Shown here: positions 9,688-19,151 of the stretch, in pieces
How positions within the stretch are numbered: the first letter of the stretch is position 1
Layout: each line of letters starts with the position of its first letter
From: Streptomyces caeruleatus
GTDB taxonomy: Bacteria > Actinomycetota > Actinomycetes > Streptomycetales > Streptomycetaceae
DNA: 64,000 bases
Assembly (NCBI RefSeq): GCF_001514235.1
Contig: NZ_KQ948934.1
Span: 310,001-374,000, forward strand
Reading direction: 5' to 3'
Notes under the pieces: generated by a model
Databases searched by the model: none
What the model was told of the DNA's origin: nothing
Seen by the model: only the letters and a program-made list of their open reading frames with translations
Translations under genes and position numbers: made by a program

Positions 9688-11268
9688 TCAGCCCTTGCTG
9701 AGCTCCCAGAAGCGGAAGACGGTGGAGGCGTCGAGGCAGTACTCCAGGCCGTAGACGTTGTCGCGGACGACGGCGTACTGCTTGGCCTGCCAGACGGGCA
9801 GGACGGGGAGTTCCCTGGCGACGATGTCCTGGAGCTGGTTGAACTCGTCGTCGGTGGCGGAGCGGTCGCTCTCGGCGGAGGTGCGCGGGATGAGCGAGCC
9901 GGTGATGGCGTTGTTGCTGTAGTTGTTGCTCAGCACGTTGCCCTTGCCGAAGAAGGGTGAGGTGAAGTTGTCGGCGTCCGGGTAGTCCGGGATCCAGCCC
10001 TTCACGTACACGCCGTACTTGCCGGCGGAGATGTCCTTCTCGTACTGGTCGAAGGCGACGGACTGGACGTCGGCGTCGAACAGGCCGCTGTCGTTGAGCT
10101 GCTGGGCGATGGCCTTCAACTCCTGGTCGGTGGCCGGGCCGTAGCGTGACGGGGTGGACCAGAGGGTCAGCTTGACCTTGCCGGTGATGCCGTCGTCCTG
10201 GAGTGCGGCGGCGGCCTTGGCCTTGGAGGGGCGGGCGCCGTAGGTGTCGAAGAAGGCCGTGTTGTGGCCGCCGATACCGGCCGGGATGATCGAGTACAGC
10301 GGGCTGGCGGTGCCCTGGTAGACGTCCTTGATGAGGGCGTCGCGGTCGATCAGGTAGGCGATGGCCTTGCGGACGCCGAGCTTTCCGGTGACGGGGTCGT
10401 CCATGTTGAAGACGAGGTGCTGGACTTCGGCGCTGCTGCCCTCGACGACCTCTGTGCCCAAGTCGCCGCCGGACTTCTCGATGTCGGCGATGTCGCCCGC
10501 GGTGAGGCCGCGGTAGGCGATGTCGACCTCCTGGGCGCTCAGGGCCTTCTTGAGGGCGCCCTGGTCGCCGTGGAAGAACTTCAGGGTGACGCCGGAGTTC
10601 TGGACCTTCGCGGTGCCCTTGTAGTTCTCGTTGACGGAGAAGACGGCTTCGTCGTCGTCGAACGAGTCCAGCTGGTACGGGCCGGAGCCGACGGCCTCGT
10701 TGTCCTCGCGCAGGCCGTTCGCGTCGTACTGCTCCTGGTCGACGATGGAGCCGGCGCCGGAGGCTATCTTGCTCGGGAAGGTGGCGTCCGGGGTGTTGAG
10801 CCGGAAGACGACCGTCTTGTCGTCCGGGGTCTCCACCTTGTCGAGCGTGGGGAACATGACCGCGGGACCGTCGGGGTCGTTGATCTTCAGCATGCGGTCG
10901 AAGGAGAACTTGACGTCCTCGGAGGTGAGCGCGTCACCGTTGCTGAACTTGAGGCCGTCTCTGAGGGTGCACTTGTAGACCTTGGTCTGCGTGCCGGAGA
11001 ACGTGCACTGCTCGGCGGCCTCGGGCTGGGGTTCGGTGGCGCCCTTGGGGAAGCTGAGCAGCGACTGGAAGACGTTGTTGAACAGCAGCCAGGAGCCGGG
11101 GTCGTAGCCGGAGGCGGGGTCGGTGGCCAGGACGTCGTCGGACATCCCCATGACCACCGAGGTACCGGTCCCCCCGGCATCGCCCGTTTCCGTTCCGCAG
11201 CCGGTCAGCAGGCCGGAGGCCAGCCCTACCACGACGGGCAGGACCGGCCACTGGTTGCGCATGTTCAC
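9688..11268 (-). CDS. ABC transporter substrate-binding lipoprotein, oligopeptide (SBP_bac_5) family
   Basis: 526 aa. The N terminus is a lipoprotein signal (LASGLLTGCG lipobox). The body is the dipeptide/oligopeptide-binding fold: early FNNVFQSLLSF, the LKFSNGDALTSEDVKFSFDR motif, and the C-terminal VLPVWQAKQYAVV. The start is a GTG at 11268 or an ATG two codons in; an AAGG is about 9 nt before the GTG. No permease or ATPase gene is adjacent. The protein is clearly paralogous to the next gene (both end in VLPxWQxKQY...WEL), so the two arose by tandem duplication. It probably uses an Opp/Dpp permease encoded elsewhere. Confidence 0.92.
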   Translation of the reverse strand: MNMRNQWPVLPVVVGLASGLLTGCGTETGDAGGTGTSVVMGMSDDVLATDPASGYDPGSWLLFNNVFQSLLSFPKGATEPQPEAAEQCTFSGTQTKVYKCTLRDGLKFSNGDALTSEDVKFSFDRMLKINDPDGPAVMFPTLDKVETPDDKTVVFRLNTPDATFPSKIASGAGSIVDQEQYDANGLREDNEAVGSGPYQLDSFDDDEAVFSVNENYKGTAKVQNSGVTLKFFHGDQGALKKALSAQEVDIAYRGLTAGDIADIEKSGGDLGTEVVEGSSAEVQHLVFNMDDPVTGKLGVRKAIAYLIDRDALIKDVYQGTASPLYSIIPAGIGGHNTAFFDTYGARPSKAKAAAALQDDGITGKVKLTLWSTPSRYGPATDQELKAIAQQLNDSGLFDADVQSVAFDQYEKDISAGKYGVYVKGWIPDYPDADNFTSPFFGKGNVLSNNYSNNAITGSLIPRTSAESDRSATDDEFNQLQDIVARELPVLPVWQAKQYAVVRDNVYGLEYCLDASTVFRFWELSKG

Positions 11269-11367
11269 GTACGAGTGCCTTGTCGTCGGTTGTGTGGAAC
11301 CCGGGCCGAAGTCCTGGATCCCGGGCCGGCCCGGCGCCTTGGTCGTGGCGTCGGGCGCGGGGAGACG

Positions 11368-12972
11368 TCAGCCGCTCACGCCACGGCCGAGCTCCCACAG
11401 CTGGAGGGTCGAGGAGGAGTTGAGCGCGTAGGCGGTGCCCGTGACGTCGTCCCCGGCGGCGACGTACTGCTTGCCCTGCCACAGCGGCAGCACGGGTACG
11501 TCGTTGGCCACGATGTCCTGGATGTCCGTCAGGCTGCCGGAGGCCGAGAGCCGGTCGGCGACGCGGCGGGACTCCGGGATGAGGTTGTTGCGGATCGCGC
11601 TGTTGGCGTAGGGCGAGCCGAGGAAGTTGTCCTTGTCGAGGAAGGGCGCGAGGAAGTTGTCGGCGTCGGGGAAGTCGGGGAACCAGCCCATGCCGTAGAC
11701 CTCGTACTCGCCCTTCTGCTCGGCGGGGCGGAACGTCGCCCAGGGCGTGCCTTCGATGTCGACGTCGAACAGGCCGCTGTCGTTGAGCTGCTTCTGCAGC
11801 AGCTCGAACTCCTTCTTGGTGGCCGAGCCGTAGTGGTCGGTGGTGTAGTGCAGGGTCAGCTTCACCGGGGTGGTGATGCCGGCCTTCTCCAGCAGGGCCT
11901 TGGCCTTGGCGGCGCTGGGGTCGCCGTACTTGTTGAAGAACGAGTTGGAGTGGCCGGTGACGCTGGCGGGGACCAGGGAGTACAGGGGTTCGGCCTGGGA
12001 GCCGTAGACCTTGGAGACGAGTTCGCCGCGGTCGATGATCTGGGCCATGGCCTGGCGGACGGCTTTGCTGCGCACGCTCGGGTCGTTGGTGTTGAAGGCC
12101 AGGTAGCGGATTTCCAGGCCGGACAGGTCGACGAGGTCGACGCTGTCGTCGGAGTCGGCCGACAGCTTCTGGATCTGCTCGGGCGACATGGTGCGGGTCA
12201 TCAGGTCGATGTCGCCCTTTTCGAGGGCGGTGCCCATCGCGTCGGCGTCGGCGAATTCGCGCAGTTCGACCTTGTCGTTGTTCACCGTCAGGCTCCCCTT
12301 GTACTCGGGGTTCTTGGTGAACACGGCGGAGACCAGTTCATCGTTCTTGACCTCGGCCCGGAGGGTGTACGGGCCGGAGCCGTCGACCTCGAAGCCGTCG
12401 CGGAGCTTGTCCTTGGCGTAGATGTCCGGGTCGACGATGCCGGCGACCGGGGTGGACAGCTTGAACGGGAAGGTGGCGTCGGCGGTCTTGAGGTGGAAGA
12501 TGACGTCGCGTTCGCCCTGGGTCTCGACGGTGTCGATGGTGGACAGCAGGGCGAAGACGCCGCTGTCGGCCTTGAGGGAGCGGGCGCGGTCGATGGAGTA
12601 CTTCACGTCGTCCGCGGTGACCGGGTCGCCGTTCGCGAACTTGAGGTCCTGGCGCAGTTTGCAGGCGTAGCGTTCGTTGCCGCTGTCGGTGAAGCCGCAG
12701 CTCTGGGCGGCCTCGGGGACGGGGGCGCCGTCGCCGCGCGGCTGGACCATGAGGGTCTGCACGGTCTGGCGCAGGATGTTCCAGGTGCCGACGTCGTAGG
12801 CGTAGGCCGGGTCGAGGGGTGCGGGAGCGTCCTTCGAGGCAGTGAACGCGTCCGTGGTGCCGACGACGATCGCGTCGCCGCCGTCGCTACCGCTGTCGGT
12901 TCCGCCGCAGGCGGCGAGAACCGGCGCGAGCAGGCCGATGACGGCCGGCAGCACCAAAGTCTTGCGGTTCAT
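11368..12972 (-). CDS. ABC transporter substrate-binding lipoprotein, oligopeptide (SBP_bac_5) family, paralogue
   Basis: 534 aa from ATG 12972, chosen because the lipoprotein signal starts there (MNRKTL..., lipobox VLAACGG) and GGAGAAA lies about 10 nt upstream. The LKFANGDPVTADDVKYSIDR motif and overall layout are those of SBP_bac_5 proteins. It shares many residues with the downstream gene: ARSLKADSG, PLYSLVPASVTGHSNSFF, and the WELGRG end. It lies 99 nt upstream of that gene on the same strand. The substrate cannot be told from sequence; peptide is the family default. Confidence 0.92.
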   Translation of the reverse strand: MNRKTLVLPAVIGLLAPVLAACGGTDSGSDGGDAIVVGTTDAFTASKDAPAPLDPAYAYDVGTWNILRQTVQTLMVQPRGDGAPVPEAAQSCGFTDSGNERYACKLRQDLKFANGDPVTADDVKYSIDRARSLKADSGVFALLSTIDTVETQGERDVIFHLKTADATFPFKLSTPVAGIVDPDIYAKDKLRDGFEVDGSGPYTLRAEVKNDELVSAVFTKNPEYKGSLTVNNDKVELREFADADAMGTALEKGDIDLMTRTMSPEQIQKLSADSDDSVDLVDLSGLEIRYLAFNTNDPSVRSKAVRQAMAQIIDRGELVSKVYGSQAEPLYSLVPASVTGHSNSFFNKYGDPSAAKAKALLEKAGITTPVKLTLHYTTDHYGSATKKEFELLQKQLNDSGLFDVDIEGTPWATFRPAEQKGEYEVYGMGWFPDFPDADNFLAPFLDKDNFLGSPYANSAIRNNLIPESRRVADRLSASGSLTDIQDIVANDVPVLPLWQGKQYVAAGDDVTGTAYALNSSSTLQLWELGRGVSG

Positions 12973-13398
12973 GCTCGGGTTTCTCCAGCTGTCGACTCCG
13001 TGTATCCGGCATGCAGGGGTGTCGCGGCGGATCACGGGGGTAAGGGCGATGTTCTCGCGACGAGGTTAGTCCGCGCCCGCAGGAGGGTTCGCCGCCACCG
13101 GAGTTGAGAACCCATCACGCTGTGGAACCGGGTGCGGACGCACCGGAAACCTGAGGGTGGAAGGATTCGTGCACTGGTTCATCAATCGGGACACAAAGGT
13201 GCGTCGGAAGCCCTCGCTGGAGGGTCGTTGGCACGGGGGCGGGTGCCTGTCGACTCTCTTGTGAGTGGTGAACCTCACAAACTGAACGGTCTTGGTGCGC
13301 ACCGGAATTCGACCATCGCGCGGGATTCGAATTCCTTTGCGGAATTTCCCGGGCTATCGGCGTTGCACTCTGGGTGAACGCCGGCCCTATTTCCGTTG
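12973..13398. other. Intergenic stretch with one inverted repeat
   Basis: No convincing gene in this 426-bp gap between the start of the upstream substrate-binding protein and the end of the HAD phosphatase. It should hold the promoter of the leftward binding-protein pair. The only notable structure is the palindrome GGAATTCGA (13304-13312) / TCGAATTCC (13327-13335). Local base composition around it is lower in GC than the surroundings. Confidence 0.5.
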
Positions 13399-14094
13399 TC
13401 AGGCGACCATCAGACCGCGCAGAAATGCCAGATCGACCTGTTCCAGAGAGGTCACCACGGTGCGCCGGGCGGCCGGGGCGATGGGTGCGACCGACGGCAC
13501 GGCCACCACCTGGCAGCCCGCGGCCTCGGCGGCGGCGACGCCGGTCGCCGTGTCCTCGACGACCGCGCACCTGGTGGGGTCGGCGCCGAGTCCGGCCGCG
13601 GCGAACAGGTACGGGTCCGGGTGCGGCTTGGTGCGTGTCACCTCGTCGCCGGCGACGGTCAGCGCGAAGTACTGCGCGCCGAGCGAGGTGAGGACCCGGT
13701 CGATGATGCGCCGGTGCGAGGCGGAGACCAGGGCCGTGGGGATCTCGTGCCGGGCCAGCTCGGCCAGCAGCCGGGCGGCCCCGGGCATCAGTGGCAGGGC
13801 GCGGTCGATCCGGTCCTCGAAGCCCTCGTTCAGCAGGACCGTGAGCTCGGCGAGGGTGATGTCGGCGCCGGTGGCCTCGATGAGGAAGCCGGCGCTGCGG
13901 GTCATCGGGCCGCCGACCACGACATGGCGCCAGGTGTCGTCGAGGGTGTGGCCCAGGCCGGCGAAGACCTCGACCTCGACGTCCCACCAGAAGCCCTCGG
14001 TGTCCACCAGGGTGCCGTCCATGTCGAGGAGGACGGCCTGCAGGGCCGAGCCGTCGGCCGTACGGGTTACTGGCGCGGGGACCGTGCTGGTCAT
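13399..14094 (-). CDS. HAD-superfamily phosphatase, beta-phosphoglucomutase-like
   Basis: 231 aa. Motif I DMDGTLVDTE with the nucleophile and acid Asp, motif II (T)ALVSAS, motif III Lys in TRTKPHPDPYL, and motif IV VVEDTATGVAAAEAAG. This is the subfamily I cap type, which covers beta-phosphoglucomutases, phosphoglycolate phosphatases and sugar-phosphatases. The exact substrate is not predictable. AAGGAGGT sits 6 nt before the ATG. It follows metH on the same strand, with a hairpin between them. Confidence 0.92.
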   Translation of the reverse strand: MTSTVPAPVTRTADGSALQAVLLDMDGTLVDTEGFWWDVEVEVFAGLGHTLDDTWRHVVVGGPMTRSAGFLIEATGADITLAELTVLLNEGFEDRIDRALPLMPGAARLLAELARHEIPTALVSASHRRIIDRVLTSLGAQYFALTVAGDEVTRTKPHPDPYLFAAAGLGADPTRCAVVEDTATGVAAAEAAGCQVVAVPSVAPIAPAARRTVVTSLEQVDLAFLRGLMVA

Positions 14095-14120
14095 CCACGT
14101 ACCTCCTTGAAGGGACGATC

Positions 14121-14149
14121 AGGCCGGTTCCCACGGAGGGAACCGGCCT
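14121..14149 (-). terminator. Hairpin between metH and the HAD gene
   Basis: 12-bp perfect stem AGGCCGGTTCCC (14121-14132) / GGGAACCGGCCT (14138-14149), 5-nt loop. No T-run follows. It may end metH transcripts or act as a processing structure just ahead of the HAD ribosome site. Confidence 0.55.
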
Positions 14150-14242
14150 GCGGTGGACCGTCCAGTGTACGACGGGTCGCGTTGAATCGCCTGGTTCAAC
14201 GGGTGTGCCGCGAGGCACACGGGTGACACGCCGGCTGCGGGG

Positions 14243-17200
14243 TCAGCGTGCGTTGAAGTACTTCGCCTCCGGGTGGTGGATGACGATCGCGTCCGTGGAC
14301 TGCTCGGGGTGCAGCTGGAACTCCTCGGACAGGTGGACGCCGATGCGCTCCGGCTGGAGCAGGTCGGCGATCTTGGACCGGTCCTCCAGGTTGGGGCAGG
14401 CGCCGTAGCCGAGGGAGAAGCGGGCGCCGCGGTACTTCAGCGCGAACATGTCCTCGATGTCGGACGGGTCCTCACCGGCGAAGCCCAGCTCGGAGCGCAC
14501 GCGCGCGTGCCAGTACTCGGCGAGCGCCTCGGCCAGCTGCACGGACAGGCCGTGCAGTTCGAGGTAGTCGCGGTAGGCGTTCGCCTCGAACATCCGCGCG
14601 GTCTCCTCGCCGATCCGTGAGCCAACGGTGACGACCTGGAGGCCCACGACGTCGGTCTCGCCGGACTCCTGCGGGCGGAAGAAGTCCGCGAGGCACAGTC
14701 GGCGGCCGCGGCGCTGGCGCGGGAAGGTGAAGCGGGTGCGTTCGTTGCCGTGCTCGTCGAGGAGGATCAGGTCGTCGTCCTTGGAGACGCACGGGAAGTA
14801 GCCGTAGACCACGGCGGCTTCGAGGAGGTTGTCCGTCTGGAGCCGGTCGAGCAGTCCGCGCAGCCGCGGGCGGCCCTCGGTCTCGACGAGTTCCTGGTAC
14901 GACGGCCCGTCACCGGTGCGGGCCTCCCTCAGACCCCACTGGCCCTTGAAGAGAGCGCCCTCGTCGAGCCAGGAGGCGTACTCCTTGAGCTGGATGCCCT
15001 TGATGACGCGGGTGCCCCAGAACGGCGGCTCGGGCAGCGGGTTGTCGGTGGCGACGTCGGAGCGGCCGCCCGCGTCCTCGGGACGCTCGTCCAGTACGGC
15101 CGTGGCGGTGGTGCTCCTGACCCGGCGCTGCTTGAGGTCGGGCAGCTTCGCGCCGGGTACGCCCCGCTTGACGCCGATCAGGGCGTCCATCAGGCGCAGG
15201 CCCTCGAACGCGTCCCGGGCGTAGCGGACTTCGCCCTCGTAGATCTCGTGCAGGTCCTGCTCGACGTACGCGCGGGTGAGGGCTGCGCCGCCGAGGATGA
15301 CGGGGTAGTTCGCCGCGAGGCCGCGCTGGTTGAGCTCCTCCAGGTTCTCCTTCATGATCACCGTGGACTTGACCAGGAGGCCGGACATGCCGATGACGTC
15401 GGCCCGGTGCTCCTCGGCGGCCTCCAGGATCGCGGAGACGGGCTGCTTGATGCCCAGGTTGACCACGTTGTAGCCGTTGTTGGACAGGATGATGTCCACG
15501 AGGTTCTTGCCGATGTCGTGGACGTCGCCGCGGACGGTGGCCAGCACGATGGTGCCCTTGCCGTCGGCGTCGGACTTCTCCATGTGCGGTTCGAGGTGGG
15601 CGACGGCGGCCTTCATCACCTCGGCGGACTGGAGCACGAACGGCAGCTGCATCTGGCCGGAGCCGAAGAGTTCACCGACGACCTTCATGCCGTCCAGGAG
15701 GGTCTCGTTGACGATGTCGAGGGCGGGGCGGTCCTGGAGGGCCTCGTCGAGGTCGGCTTCCAGGCCGTTGCGCTCGCCGTCGATGATGCGGCGCTTGAGG
15801 CGCTCCTCCAGCGGCAGCGCGGCGAGTTCCTCGGCCTTGCCTGCCTTGAGGGACTTGGCGGTGGCGCCCTCGAAGAGCTGCATCAGCTTCTGGAGGGGGT
15901 CGTAGCCCTCGGCGCGGCGGTCGTGGATCAGGTCGAGGGCCGTCTGGACCTCTTCCTCGCTGAAGCGGGCGATCGGGAGGATCTTGGAGGCGTGGACGAT
16001 GGCCGAGTCCAGTCCGGCCTTGACGCACTCGTCGAGGAAGACGGAGTTCAGCAGGATGCGGGCGGCCGGGTTGAGGCCGAAGGAGATGTTGGACAGGCCG
16101 AGCGTGGTCTGGACGTCCGGGTGGCGGCGCTTGAGCTCGCGGATCGCCTCGATGGTGGCGATGCCGTCCCCCCGGGACTCCTCCTGGCCGGTACAGATGG
16201 TGAAGGTCAGGGTGTCGATGAGGATGTCCGACTCAAGGATGCCCCAGTTGCCGGTGAGGTCGTCGATGAGCCGTTCGGCGATCTCGACCTTCTTCTCGGG
16301 GGTGCGGGCCTGGCCCTCCTCGTCGATGGTCAGCGCGATCAGCGCGGCGCCGTGCTCGCGGGCGAGCTTGGTGACCTTCGCGAAGCGGGACTCGGGGCCG
16401 TCGCCGTCCTCGTAGTTGACGGAGTTGATGACCGCGCGGCCGCCGAGCTTCTCCAGTCCTGCCTGGATGACGTCGACCTCGGTGGAGTCGAGGACGATCG
16501 GCAGGGTGGAGGCGGTGGCGAAGCGGCCGGCGAGCTCCTCCATGTCGGCGACGCCGTCGCGGCCCACGTAGTCGACGCACAGGTCGAGCATGTGCGCGCC
16601 CTCGCGGATCTGGTCGCGGGCCATCTCCACACAGTCGTCCCAGCGGCCGTCCAGCATGGCCTCGCGGAACTTCTTGGAGCCGTTGGCGTTGGTGCGCTCA
16701 CCGATGGCGAGGTAGGAGGTGTCCTGGCGGAACGGGACCGTCTGGTAGAGGGAGGCGGCGCCGGGTTCGGGCTGCGGGGCGCGCTCGACCGGCGTGGCCT
16801 CCCGGACGCGCTCCACGAGCTGCCTCAGGTGCTCGGGGGTGGTGCCGCAGCAGCCGCCGATGAGGTTCAGGCCGTAGTCCCGTACGAAGGTCTCCTGGGC
16901 GTCGGCCAGGCCCTCGGGGTCGAGCGGGAAGTGGGCGCCGTCCTTGGTGAGGATCGGCAGACCGGCGTTCGGCATGCACAGCAGGGGGGTGCGGGAGTGC
17001 CGGGCCAGGTAGCGCAGGTGCTCGCTCATCTCGGCGGGGCCGGTGGAGCAGTTCAGGCCGATCATGTCGATGCCGAGGGGCTCCAGCGCGGTCAGCGCGG
17101 CGCCGATCTCGGAGCCGAGCAGCATGGTGCCGGTCGTCTCGAAGGCCATCGAGACCAGCAGCGGGACCTCGGTGCCGGTCGCCTCCATGGCGCGCCGGGC

Positions 17201-17761
17201 GCCCAGGATGGAGGACTTCGTCTGGAGGAGGTCCTGGGTGGTCTCCACGATCAGGGCGTCCGCGCCGCCGGCGAGCAGGCCCTCGGCGTTCGCCTGGAAG
17301 CCGTCGCGCAGCGTGCCGTAGCCGATGTGGCCGAGGGTCGGCAGCTTCGTACCGGGGCCGATGGAGCCGAGCACCCAGCGCTGGCGTCCGTCGCGGGCGC
17401 CGAAGGCGTCGGCCGTCTCGCGGGCGATCCGGGCGCCCGCCTCGGACAGCTCGTGGACGCGGTGGGCGATGTCGTACTCGGCCATGGCCGAGTGGTTGGC
17501 GCCGAAGGTGTTGGTCTCGACGCAGTCCACGCCCGCCTCGAAGTAGGCCTCGTGGACGGAGCGGACGATGTCGGGCCGGGTGAGGTTGAGGATCTCGTTG
17601 CAGCCCTCGAGGTTCTCGAAGTCGTCGAGGGTGGGCTCCTGGGCCTGCAACATGGTGCCCATCGCTCCGTCGGCGACCACCACACGGGTGGCGAGCGCCT
17701 CGCGGAGGGCGGACACGCGGGTCCGGCTGTCGGCGGAAGGGGTCGGTGGCAACGAGGCCAT
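14243..17761 (-). CDS. metH: Cobalamin-dependent methionine synthase
   Basis: 1172 aa, full length for MetH. It transfers the methyl of 5-methyl-tetrahydrofolate to homocysteine via methylcobalamin. Modules in order: homocysteine-binding domain (about 15-330) with zinc cysteines in GLNCSTG and GGCCGTT; pterin-binding domain (about 350-620); B12 cap and binding domains with the cobalt-ligating DVHDIGKN motif; and the C-terminal AdoMet reactivation domain. GGGAG precedes the ATG. No B12 riboswitch-like box is evident in the 293-bp gap to divergent gylR. It supplies the final remethylation step and sits near the sulfur-salvage island. Confidence 0.97.
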   Translation of the reverse strand: MASLPPTPSADSRTRVSALREALATRVVVADGAMGTMLQAQEPTLDDFENLEGCNEILNLTRPDIVRSVHEAYFEAGVDCVETNTFGANHSAMAEYDIAHRVHELSEAGARIARETADAFGARDGRQRWVLGSIGPGTKLPTLGHIGYGTLRDGFQANAEGLLAGGADALIVETTQDLLQTKSSILGARRAMEATGTEVPLLVSMAFETTGTMLLGSEIGAALTALEPLGIDMIGLNCSTGPAEMSEHLRYLARHSRTPLLCMPNAGLPILTKDGAHFPLDPEGLADAQETFVRDYGLNLIGGCCGTTPEHLRQLVERVREATPVERAPQPEPGAASLYQTVPFRQDTSYLAIGERTNANGSKKFREAMLDGRWDDCVEMARDQIREGAHMLDLCVDYVGRDGVADMEELAGRFATASTLPIVLDSTEVDVIQAGLEKLGGRAVINSVNYEDGDGPESRFAKVTKLAREHGAALIALTIDEEGQARTPEKKVEIAERLIDDLTGNWGILESDILIDTLTFTICTGQEESRGDGIATIEAIRELKRRHPDVQTTLGLSNISFGLNPAARILLNSVFLDECVKAGLDSAIVHASKILPIARFSEEEVQTALDLIHDRRAEGYDPLQKLMQLFEGATAKSLKAGKAEELAALPLEERLKRRIIDGERNGLEADLDEALQDRPALDIVNETLLDGMKVVGELFGSGQMQLPFVLQSAEVMKAAVAHLEPHMEKSDADGKGTIVLATVRGDVHDIGKNLVDIILSNNGYNVVNLGIKQPVSAILEAAEEHRADVIGMSGLLVKSTVIMKENLEELNQRGLAANYPVILGGAALTRAYVEQDLHEIYEGEVRYARDAFEGLRLMDALIGVKRGVPGAKLPDLKQRRVRSTTATAVLDERPEDAGGRSDVATDNPLPEPPFWGTRVIKGIQLKEYASWLDEGALFKGQWGLREARTGDGPSYQELVETEGRPRLRGLLDRLQTDNLLEAAVVYGYFPCVSKDDDLILLDEHGNERTRFTFPRQRRGRRLCLADFFRPQESGETDVVGLQVVTVGSRIGEETARMFEANAYRDYLELHGLSVQLAEALAEYWHARVRSELGFAGEDPSDIEDMFALKYRGARFSLGYGACPNLEDRSKIADLLQPERIGVHLSEEFQLHPEQSTDAIVIHHPEAKYFNAR

Positions 17762-17982
17762 GAAAGGGCTCCCTGGAATGCGACGGCTGTCGGCTTTGCA
17801 CCCTTACGTGACTTTCCACAGCGGGCGCACCCCGCCAGCGTAGCCGGGACCGCGACGGAAGGGTCGGGCCGTCCACGGGGCGGACGCGGGCGATGGTGAG
17901 GGCGCTCACCGGATACCTGTGACACAAGAGAAGCAGCCGGATGGCGACGGACCATTAGCGGGAGGTCGGCATCGACCGGTAG

Positions 17983-18000
17983 TGTTCGACATTGCCGAAC
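17983..18000 (+). promoter_or_regulatory. GylR-type operator upstream of gylR
   Basis: TGTTCGACATTGCCGAAC is a partial palindrome (GTTCG...CGAAC). A near-identical motif in the opposite orientation precedes gylC at 19006-19021. The shared core is TGTTCGACAWTGCCGA. This fits autoregulation by the IclR-type GylR, known for the glycerol operon of S. coelicolor. Confidence 0.7.
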
Positions 18001-18054
18001 GGCGGCAGCGACGTCGCGATGTCGACGGTCGAAGGGGACGGAGGCAGTACGGCG

Positions 18055-18819
18055 ATGGCACGGAACATCCAGTCGCTCGAACGGGCGGCCGCGATGCTGC
18101 GGCTTCTCGCAGGCGGCGAGCGACGCCTCGGCCTGTCGGACATCGCCTCCTCGCTGGGCCTCGCCAAGGGCACCGCCCACGGGATCCTGCGCACGCTCCA
18201 GCAGGAGGGCTTCGTCGAGCAGGACGACGCCTCCGGGCGCTACCAGCTGGGCGCGGAGCTGCTGCGCCTGGGCACGACCTATCTGGACGTGCACGAGCTG
18301 CGGGCACGGGCGCTGGTGTGGACGGACGACCTGGCGCGTTCCAGCGGGGAGAGCGTCTACCTGGGCGTTCTGCACCAGCAGGGCGTACTGATCGTCCACC
18401 ATGTCTTCCGTCCGGACGACAGCAGGCAGGTGCTGGAGATCGGCGCCATGCAGCCGCTGCACTCCACGGCGCTGGGCAAGGTCCTGTCGGCGTACGACCC
18501 GGTCGCGCACAGCGAGGCGATCGAGGCCGACCGCAAGGCCTTCACGGACCGGACCGTGTGCGAGCTGGACGGCTTCGAGCATCTCCTCGACATGACACGC
18601 GCGCGTGGGTACGCCGCGGACGTAGAGGAGACCTGGGAGGGCGTCGCCTCCCTGGCCGCCCCCATCCATGACCGGCGCCGTATGCCGGTCGGCGCCGTCG
18701 GCATCACCGGCGCCGTGGAGCGGCTGTGCCGGGACGGCGAGCTGCGTCCGGAGCTGATCGCGGCGGTGCGGGACTGCGCCCGCGCGGTGTCGCGGGATCT
18801 GGGCGCCGGCCGATTCTGA
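18055..18819 (+). CDS. gylR: GylR, IclR-family repressor of the glycerol operon
   Basis: 254 aa from ATG 18055, with GGAGG about 10 nt upstream; upstream in-frame starts lack a ribosome site. N-terminal winged helix (RNIQSLERAAAMLRLLAGG, GLSDIASSLGLAKGTAHGILRTL) and C-terminal IclR effector domain. Sequence and position immediately before the MIP channel, glycerol kinase and G3P dehydrogenase match gylR of S. coelicolor. It represses itself and gylCAB; glycerol-3-phosphate is the accepted inducer. It is ended by a strong terminator, so gylCAB relies on its own promoters with read-through as an option. Confidence 0.95.
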   Translation: MARNIQSLERAAAMLRLLAGGERRLGLSDIASSLGLAKGTAHGILRTLQQEGFVEQDDASGRYQLGAELLRLGTTYLDVHELRARALVWTDDLARSSGESVYLGVLHQQGVLIVHHVFRPDDSRQVLEIGAMQPLHSTALGKVLSAYDPVAHSEAIEADRKAFTDRTVCELDGFEHLLDMTRARGYAADVEETWEGVASLAAPIHDRRRMPVGAVGITGAVERLCRDGELRPELIAAVRDCARAVSRDLGAGRF

Positions 18820-18854
18820 GGCCCCACCGGGGCCCTTTCGGGACAGGAGAGACC

Positions 18855-18884
18855 GCCGGGACGTCGTTCGACGTCCCGGCTTTT
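18855..18884 (+). terminator. Rho-independent terminator after gylR
   Basis: 12-bp perfect stem GCCGGGACGTCG (18855-18866) / CGACGTCCCGGC (18869-18880), immediately followed by TTTT. It lies 35 nt past the gylR stop. Confidence 0.88.
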
Positions 18885-19005
18885 CGTCGCGTCCTGACCC
18901 AACTGTCCCCATGTCGATAAATCAACACAACCGACAACGATCGCGCATTCAACGACAGAGCTCTTGACGCACGCCCGACGCCGGGACAAGACTCCCGTCC
19001 ATCGG

Positions 19006-19045
19006 TCGGCATTGTCGAACACCTACCGGCAATACGCGCTAGAGT
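19006..19045 (+). promoter_or_regulatory. gylCAB promoter region with GylR operator
   Basis: TCGGCATTGTCGAACA (19006-19021) is the reverse complement of the motif before gylR with one difference, so a second GylR site. A -10-like TAGAGT sits at 19040-19045. No well-spaced -35 is clear. The rest of the 18885-19151 gap holds no gene; AT-rich direct-repeat-like CGACA/GTCGA elements at about 18910-18957 may be further binding half-sites. Confidence 0.6.
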
Positions 19046-19151
19046 GTGACAACGCCAAGGGCCGGCATCGCTCTCACCCCCGAGGGCAACGCGAACCACC
19101 GGAGGGACCCGGGGTTCGGCTTCCCCTGGACGAAGGACAAAGGAGTCGCGG

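Noticed and set aside
13132..13377. Small ORF in the 12973-13398 gap
   Set aside because: No ribosome site, no recognisable motif and atypical composition.
17762..18054. Cobalamin or SAM riboswitch upstream of metH
   Set aside because: I looked for a B12 box and conserved SAM riboswitch elements in the gap and saw none; the region is explained by the metH and gylR promoters and the GylR operator.
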